Below, one piece after another: positions 15,662 to 20,119 of a stretch of DNA of 20,119 nucleotides (position 1 is the stretch's first letter; every line of letters starts with the position of its first letter). The DNA is from Comamonadaceae bacterium (lineage in GTDB: Bacteria; Pseudomonadota; Gammaproteobacteria; Burkholderiales; Burkholderiaceae_C): the NCBI GenBank assembly GCA_947457975.1, contig CANGYC010000010.1, positions 1 through 20,119 on the forward strand, in the 5' to 3' direction. The position numbers and the translations under genes were made by a program. The notes under the pieces were generated by a model. The model ran no database searches. It was given only the letters and a program-made list of their open reading frames with translations, and was not told the origin of the DNA.

Positions 15662-16561
15662 TCAATCGGACGGGGGTATGCGGCGAAACAGCTGTGCGAG
15701 CTTCAGCGCAATGGGTGTCAGGGGCACCTGCGCTCGCAGGATCAGCGAAACGTCCCAATCAGGCATGGGCTCTTGCAATGGCAAGGCTGTGAGCCTGCCC
15801 GCGCGCGCCAGGTGCGCCACCAGACGGGCGGGCAGCAAGCTCAAGGCATCGGAGGATTCCAGCAGGTTCAGCGAGGACAGAAAGGAATCCGACACCAGCC
15901 AGGGCGTAGGTACGGGCAGGCCGTTCTCGCGAAACACGGGCGCGTACAGCGATCCCGGACCCTCCGCCGAGCCATGCTGCAGCCATTCGCAATCAAGCAA
16001 ATCGCGCAAGGACCGCACGCCCGCCTTGGGGTGGTCGGAACGGCAAGCCACCACCAGCTTGTTTTCATAAAGCCGTTCGGTCAGGAACTCCGAGGTGGAT
16101 GTCTTGCGCGACGGCGGCTGTGCACCCACGGCAAAGTCGGCCAGACCCTCGCGCAGCAACTGCACGGTATCGGGATACACGGATTCGCGCACCCGGACCT
16201 GAATGGCCGGGAATTCACGGTGAAAACGCTGCAGCACCGCCGGAAGCAGCAAAAGCGCCGGGCTGGGCGAGATGGCCACAGTCACCCCACCGCGCGCCGC
16301 ACCGCGCATCTGCTCAATCTCGTCACGAAGACGCTCGATTTCCTGGGAAATGCCGCGTCCTCGCGTGACGATGGACTGACCAAACTTCGTGAGATTGGCG
16401 CCACGCGCCGTCCGATGCACCAAGGGCACGCTCAACTCTTCTTCGAGCGCGGCCAGGCTCTTGCTCAAGGCCGGCTGCGTCAGGCCCAGGCGCCGTGCCG
16501 CCGCACGCACGCTGCCGGTTTCAGCAATGGCCACCAGGGCCTGAATCTGATGCAACTTCAC
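15662..16561 (-). CDS. LysR-type transcriptional regulator
   Basis: The 299-aa protein has an N-terminal winged helix-turn-helix at 1-60 (FxAxxETGSVRAAARRLGLTQPALSKSLAALE in pattern form) and a co-inducer domain from about 90 with the VTVAISPSPALLLLP strand. LysR proteins bind T-N11-A sites and commonly control a divergent catabolic operon, so this one probably regulates the dioxygenase genes starting at 16669. The effector is unknown, perhaps an aromatic compound or its product. GTG 16561 is chosen because MKLHQIQALVAIAETGS is the usual LysR beginning. A TTG at 16612 would add 17 residues of no family resemblance and would overlap the promoter dyad. No clear Shine-Dalgarno is seen. It is convergent with ruvC and marks the change from housekeeping to catabolic genes. 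Confidence 0.93.
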   Translation of the reverse strand: MKLHQIQALVAIAETGSVRAAARRLGLTQPALSKSLAALEEELSVPLVHRTARGANLTKFGQSIVTRGRGISQEIERLRDEIEQMRGAARGGVTVAISPSPALLLLPAVLQRFHREFPAIQVRVRESVYPDTVQLLREGLADFAVGAQPPSRKTSTSEFLTERLYENKLVVACRSDHPKAGVRSLRDLLDCEWLQHGSAEGPGSLYAPVFRENGLPVPTPWLVSDSFLSSLNLLESSDALSLLPARLVAHLARAGRLTALPLQEPMPDWDVSLILRAQVPLTPIALKLAQLFRRIPPSD

Positions 16562-16597
16562 TGATAGCTTTTGGTTATTGCTTGAAAGAAGAGTTTT

Positions 16598-16613
16598 CTT
16601 GATCCTGATCAAG
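16598..16613. promoter_or_regulatory. FNR/ANR-consensus dyad in the LysR-reductase intergenic region
   Basis: CTTGATC (16598-16604) and GATCAAG (16607-16613) form a perfect inverted repeat with a 2-nt centre. Its core TTGAT-CCTG-ATCAA matches the FNR/ANR consensus TTGAT-N4-ATCAA at all ten defined bases. It also fits a LysR T-N11-A pattern (16600 and 16612). It overlaps the -35 of the dioxygenase promoter, a position usually repressive for that direction. Confidence 0.7.
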
Positions 16614-16627
16614 GTGAATTCTACATT
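16599..16627 (+). promoter_or_regulatory. Promoter of the dioxygenase operon
   Basis: The -35 TTGATC (16599-16604) and -10 TACATT (16622-16627) are separated by an ideal 17 bp. Transcription would start near 16634, leaving a leader of about 35 nt before ATG 16669. This is the best sigma-70 pair seen in the window. Confidence 0.65.
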
Positions 16628-16668
16628 TGCACCACTGAAATCCGCTCCGAAGGCCAGGCCTGCTAGCT

Positions 16669-17631
16669 ATGTCAAACGAAAAACACACAGTCAAGGTCAT
16701 GCGGATCACCGAAGTGGCGCAGGGCGTCCGTGAGATCGTCCTGAAAAGTGCCAACCCTGGGTTATTGCCTGCCTTCACCCCAGGCGCCCATGTCGATGTG
16801 TTCCTGCCCAATGCCATGGCCCGCGCTTACTCGCTCACCAACGCATCTGAACCGCAAGGCGCCACTGAATATGTTCTGGCCATCGGCCTGGCCTCTGCCA
16901 GCCGCGGCGGCTCCCGATACGTGCACGAGCAACTCCAGGAGGGTGAACTGCTTGAGGTGGGCACGCCGCGCAATCTCTTTCCCCTGTCAGATGACCCTGC
17001 CCCAGCGCTGCTGATCGCCGGGGGCATTGGCATCACGCCGCTGCGCGCCATGGCCAGGCTTCGCCAGGCCCAGAAGCGGCCGTGGCACCTGGTGTATGCC
17101 GCCCGCAGCCGAGCCCACGCGGCCTACGCCAGCGAACTGATGGCCCATGGTGATGCCGTTGAATTTCACTTCGACAGCGAGATGGGCGGCCCCCTGGCGG
17201 TGGGCCAGGCCCTGGCTGGCTTGACCCCGCAAACCCACCTGTACTGCTGCGGCCCGCAGGCACTGATGGACAAGGTCCGTGAACTCGCCGCAGGCCATCC
17301 CAGCAGCCACCTTCACTTTGAGTCGTTCGGCGCACAGCTGCCCGCCAGCACAGGTCCTCAAGCTCGCGGCTTTGCCGTGGAGCTGGCCCGCCAAGGCCGC
17401 GTCATCGAAGTCGCCCCCGACCGCTCACTCATCGACTGCCTTGAGGACAGCGGCGTGGTGGTGCCGTCAGTGTGCCGCGAAGGCATTTGCGGTGCCTGCG
17501 AGTGCACCGTGCTGGGCGGCGAAGTCGATCACCGCGACTCCATCCTCAGCGATGCCGAAAAGCAAGCCAACCAGACCATGATGATTTGCGTCTCGCGCGC
17601 CAAGGGCGAGCGCCTGGTTCTCGATCTCTGA
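16669..17631 (+). CDS. PDR/VanB-type oxidoreductase: FMN, NAD(P)H and C-terminal [2Fe-2S]
   Basis: This 320-aa reductase passes electrons from NAD(P)H through a flavin to an iron-sulfur centre and on to the oxygenase. The flavin-binding RAYSLTN is at 52-58 and the nucleotide-binding AGGIGITPLRAM at 117-128. The YCCGPQALM motif is at 192-200. A C-terminal plant-type ferredoxin domain holds Cys269, Cys274, Cys277 and Cys307 (C-x4-C-x2-C-x29-C). The order flavin-NAD-ferredoxin is that of phthalate dioxygenase reductase and VanB. The start ATG 16669 follows a weak AGG-type Shine-Dalgarno. It is the first gene of the operon and 19 nt before the oxygenase alpha gene. This reductase type usually serves homomeric oxygenases, whereas an alpha-beta oxygenase follows here. 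Confidence 0.95.
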   Translation: MSNEKHTVKVMRITEVAQGVREIVLKSANPGLLPAFTPGAHVDVFLPNAMARAYSLTNASEPQGATEYVLAIGLASASRGGSRYVHEQLQEGELLEVGTPRNLFPLSDDPAPALLIAGGIGITPLRAMARLRQAQKRPWHLVYAARSRAHAAYASELMAHGDAVEFHFDSEMGGPLAVGQALAGLTPQTHLYCCGPQALMDKVRELAAGHPSSHLHFESFGAQLPASTGPQARGFAVELARQGRVIEVAPDRSLIDCLEDSGVVVPSVCREGICGACECTVLGGEVDHRDSILSDAEKQANQTMMICVSRAKGERLVLDL

Positions 17632-17650
17632 ATCCTTGTCCTGAGACCCC

Positions 17651-18988
17651 ATGAAATCCCATTTTGAACACCTGGTTGACCTCACCCGAGGCGACATCAA
17701 CCGCGCCATCTTCTCAGACGCACAGACCTTCGAGATGGAACTCGAGCGCATCTTTGCGAAGTGCTGGCTGCTGCTGGGCCATGAATCGATGCTGCCCAAG
17801 CCCAACGACTTCTTCACCACCTACATGGGCCGCGACCCGGTGATCGTCACGCGCAAGGCCGACGGCACGTTCGGCTGCTTTTTGAACATGTGCCGACATC
17901 GGGGCAATCGGGTATGCCGTGCAGACTCAGGCAACGCGCGCGCCTTCAGCTGCGCCTTCCATGGCTGGACTTTCTCTAACGATGGCCGTCTGAGCAACGT
18001 GCCAGGCTTCAAAGAAATCTACCTGGAAAAGCTCGATCTCGATGCCCATGGCCTGGTGCCGGTCGCCAAGATCGCCAGCTACAAGGGCTTGCTGTTCGCC
18101 ACCTTTGATCGCAACGCTCCCTCGCTGGAAGACTACCTGGGTGACATGGCCTGGTACCTGGACATGATCCTAGACCGCCGCGAAGGTGGCATCGAGTTCC
18201 TGCCCGGCACCCACAAATGGCTGGTGCACACCAACTGGAAGTTTCCGGTGGACAACTTCATCGGTGACAGCTACCACGGGCCGGTCAGCCACAAATCGGC
18301 CTGGATGTCGGGCTTCGAAGGGATGCCGCGCCGCAAGAGCGGTTATGGCTACGAAGGCTTTCAGGTGAACCCGGGAGGCGGCCACGGCTTTGGCGTGCGC
18401 TGGGCGGACAACCGCGACGAGGTGTTCGAGATGGCCCTGCCCGAATTCGTCGACTACGAGAAAGCACGCCTGGAGGAATCCATTCAGCGCCTGGGCGACT
18501 TGCGCGGCCTGCATTTCTCGCCTATGCATGCGTCGATTTTCCCCAACGTCTCCCTGCTTTGGCAGGGCGGCGCGATCCGCGTGTGGCACCCCAAGGGCCC
18601 GCAGCTGACGGAGGCATGGGGCTGGTGCTTCGTCGATAAGGCCGCGCCTGCGGACTACAAGCGCGAAAAGGCCTTGCACATGATTCAGCGCCATGGCACC
18701 AGCGGTACCTGGGAAGCCGACGACGTGGACAACTGGGTGCAGTGCAACAACGCCAGCGAAGGCTACGTGGCCAGGCGCTATCCGCAGAACCTGGAGATGG
18801 GCCTGGGTGACGAAATCAATGACCCCCGCAGCATCCACCCTGACATCCGCGGTCGACTGGGGCGCTTCCAGTCCGAAATCAACCAGCGCGGCTTCTACGA
18901 CAAATGGGCCCGCATGATGGACGATGCCACCGCGCCCAATGTGCCTGACATGTCGCGCAAGGCCTGCTCTTCGGAGATGAGCGCATGA
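17651..18988 (+). CDS. Aromatic ring-hydroxylating dioxygenase, large (alpha) subunit
   Basis: The 445-aa alpha subunit adds O2 to an aromatic ring, normally giving a cis-dihydrodiol. The Rieske [2Fe-2S] ligands are Cys81 and His83 (CRHRGNRVC) and Cys101 and His104 (CAFHGW). The catalytic domain begins near residue 170. NFIGDSYHGPVSH (202-214) gives the bridging Asp206 and iron ligands His209 and His214; the third ligand is Asp357 or Asp358 in EADDVDNW. All key residues are intact, so it should be active. Substrate cannot be inferred; the length and linked beta subunit place it with alpha-beta oxygenases (benzoate, biphenyl, naphthalene type) rather than the homomeric phthalate type. ATG 17651 has no clear Shine-Dalgarno. 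Its last 4 nt overlap the beta gene. Confidence 0.95.
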   Translation: MKSHFEHLVDLTRGDINRAIFSDAQTFEMELERIFAKCWLLLGHESMLPKPNDFFTTYMGRDPVIVTRKADGTFGCFLNMCRHRGNRVCRADSGNARAFSCAFHGWTFSNDGRLSNVPGFKEIYLEKLDLDAHGLVPVAKIASYKGLLFATFDRNAPSLEDYLGDMAWYLDMILDRREGGIEFLPGTHKWLVHTNWKFPVDNFIGDSYHGPVSHKSAWMSGFEGMPRRKSGYGYEGFQVNPGGGHGFGVRWADNRDEVFEMALPEFVDYEKARLEESIQRLGDLRGLHFSPMHASIFPNVSLLWQGGAIRVWHPKGPQLTEAWGWCFVDKAAPADYKREKALHMIQRHGTSGTWEADDVDNWVQCNNASEGYVARRYPQNLEMGLGDEINDPRSIHPDIRGRLGRFQSEINQRGFYDKWARMMDDATAPNVPDMSRKACSSEMSA

Positions 18989-19524
18989 GCATCGCCACGA
19001 GCACGCAGCCCGCACTGGCCGACATGAACCTGTGGTTCCAGGTGCAAACGTTCCTCCACCTTGAAGCGCGGCTGCTGGACGACCACAAGCTCGACGAATG
19101 GGTGGCTCTCTTTGATGAGGACCTGCGCTACTGGATGCCTCTGGTGACCAACCGCACAGGGCGCGATACGGGCAAGGAGATCAGCCTCTTTGGCGAAGTG
19201 GCCCACTTCGACGATGACAAGACCAGCCTGAGCAACCGCGTCAAACGTCTGTCCACAGGCATGGCCTGGTCGGAAACGCCTGCCTCACGCACACGGCACC
19301 TCATCACCAACGTAGAGGTGATGGCGCAAAACGGTGATGGCACGCTGCAGGTGCGATCGAACTTTCTGGTGTACCGGTCACATTTGGAATACGACTTCGA
19401 ACTCTTCAGCGGCGCACGCCATGACAGTCTGCGACCGGCTGACGGTAGCTGGAAGATTTTCCGACGCGACATCCTGCTGGACCAGGCTGTGGTGACTCAG
19501 AAAAACCTGGGCATCTTCTTCTGA
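18985..19524 (+). CDS. Aromatic ring-hydroxylating dioxygenase, small (beta) subunit
   Basis: The 179-aa protein has the cone-shaped beta-subunit fold of ring-hydroxylating oxygenases. Typical features are an N-terminal helix with FLHLEARLLDDHKLDEWVALF at about 27-47, the strand YWMPLV, the Arg-rich SRTRHLITNVEV motif at about 101-112, and a late WKIFRRDILLDQ at about 152-163. It has no cofactor and supports the alpha3-beta3 assembly. The ATG overlaps the alpha stop codon (ATGA), fitting equal production of both subunits. Length matches the family (about 160-195). The SDR gene follows after one base. Confidence 0.95.
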   Translation: MSIATSTQPALADMNLWFQVQTFLHLEARLLDDHKLDEWVALFDEDLRYWMPLVTNRTGRDTGKEISLFGEVAHFDDDKTSLSNRVKRLSTGMAWSETPASRTRHLITNVEVMAQNGDGTLQVRSNFLVYRSHLEYDFELFSGARHDSLRPADGSWKIFRRDILLDQAVVTQKNLGIFF

Positions 19525-19525
19525 T

Positions 19526-20119
19526 ATGGCCGACGCCGCAGAAAGTCTGCTCGGCCGCTTGGGCCTGCAAGGGCGAATGGCGCTGGTGACAGGGGCCGGC
19601 GCAGGCCTGGGCCAGGCCATCGCGCACAGCCTGGCAGCCCTGGGCGCGCGCGTAGCGGTGCTGGACTTGCAGGCGAAGGCAGCTGAAGAGACCGCCGCCA
19701 GCCTGCCAGGCCAGGGCCACCTGGTCCTGCCCTGCGACGTGGCTGACGGAGCCGCCGTGCAGCGCAGCGTCGAGCAGGTGTGCCAGCAGGCAGGACGCCT
19801 GGACATCGTGGTCAACAGTGCAGGCGTGACCTGCCGTCCAGGTATGCCCTTTACCAACAACACGGACGCCGACTGGAACCGGGTGTGGGACATCAACGTC
19901 AAAGGCGCTGTGCACGTGTGCGGCGCGGCCCGGCAGGCGCTGATTGAATCCGGAAACGGTCGCATCGTGAACCTCTCATCCGTGGTGGGCGTGATCTCTG
20001 CGCCCTACATGCCTCCCTACACCGTGTCCAAGGCAGCACTCATTTCCCTGACCAAGGTGCTCGCACGCGAGTTGGCAGAGCATCACATCACGGTCAATGC
20101 GGTGTGTCCGGGCTTCATA
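19526..20119 (+). CDS. SDR-family NAD-dependent dehydrogenase, partial (C-terminus beyond window)
   Basis: The frame is open from ATG 19526 to the window edge (198 residues). It shows a classical short-chain dehydrogenase: TGAGAGLG at 22-29 for cofactor binding, Asp48 at the end of the second strand favouring NAD over NADP, NSAG at 97-100, and Asn124 in DINVKG. The catalytic Ser151/152, Tyr165 and Lys169 lie in NLSSVVG and PPYTVSKAAL, and NAVCPGF at the edge is also typical. Directly after the oxygenase genes, its likely job is to oxidise the cis-dihydrodiol to a catechol, but this is inferred from position only; other alcohol substrates are possible. It starts 1 nt after the beta-subunit stop, so it is part of the same operon. 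The last 50 or so residues are missing. Confidence 0.93.
   Translation, partial: MADAAESLLGRLGLQGRMALVTGAGAGLGQAIAHSLAALGARVAVLDLQAKAAEETAASLPGQGHLVLPCDVADGAAVQRSVEQVCQQAGRLDIVVNSAGVTCRPGMPFTNNTDADWNRVWDINVKGAVHVCGAARQALIESGNGRIVNLSSVVGVISAPYMPPYTVSKAALISLTKVLARELAEHHITVNAVCPGFI

Noticed and set aside
16562..16612. LysR start at TTG 16612
   Set aside because: It would add 17 residues not seen in the family and run through the promoter dyad; GTG 16561 gives the standard LysR N-terminus.

Overview
The window is GC-rich, densely packed chromosomal DNA. Its gene content and protein character suggest a Burkholderiales (Comamonadaceae-like) betaproteobacterium. The points behind this are accB-accC followed by prmA, the UPF0227/YqiA hydrolase next to an RNase II-like exonuclease, mpl beside a redoxin gene, and a PDR/VanB-type Rieske dioxygenase cluster. 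The assignment is inferred from recognisable families; no database search was possible.

Layout. 1-684 (-) is the N-terminal part of a PfkB-family sugar/nucleoside kinase cut by the window edge. 818-3579 (-) is accB-accC-prmA (biotin carboxyl carrier protein, biotin carboxylase, ribosomal protein L11 methyltransferase). 3580-3945 is a gene-free, AT-richer gap with a palindrome and a direct repeat. 3946-5078 (-) is an unrecognised 202-aa gene overlapping a TlpA/ResA-type thioredoxin gene by 4 nt. 5156-6547 (+) is mpl (murein peptide recycling ligase), convergent with aroG (DAHP synthase, 6602-7726, -). Upstream of aroG are tldD and rodA, on the same strand. From 10735 the + strand carries a YqiA-like hydrolase, an RNase II/R-family exonuclease, aroE, mtgA and ruvC. 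After ruvC the character changes to catabolic genes: a LysR regulator (-), then divergently an FMN/[2Fe-2S] reductase, a Rieske oxygenase alpha and beta subunit, and an SDR dehydrogenase cut by the right edge.

How they work together. Most of 1-15642 is housekeeping: fatty-acid synthesis (accBC), shikimate pathway entry and a middle step (aroG, aroE), cell wall (mpl, rodA, mtgA), recombination (ruvC), RNA turnover and protease (tldD). The right end encodes an O2-dependent aromatic ring-hydroxylating system of unknown substrate, presumably controlled by the adjacent LysR protein.

Most notable signals. (1) A complete transcription attenuator lies upstream of aroG: a Phe/Tyr-rich leader peptide, a perfect 9-bp terminator stem with a T run, and a leader segment identical to the terminator's 3' arm that can form a competing antiterminator. 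(2) A -10-like hexamer sits exactly 6 nt (once 7) before the start codon of several ORFs, including mpl, tldD, rodA and the aroG leader peptide, suggesting many leaderless mRNAs. (3) A perfect FNR/ANR-consensus dyad overlaps the -35 of the dioxygenase operon promoter. No tRNA, rRNA, CRISPR or insertion sequence was seen.
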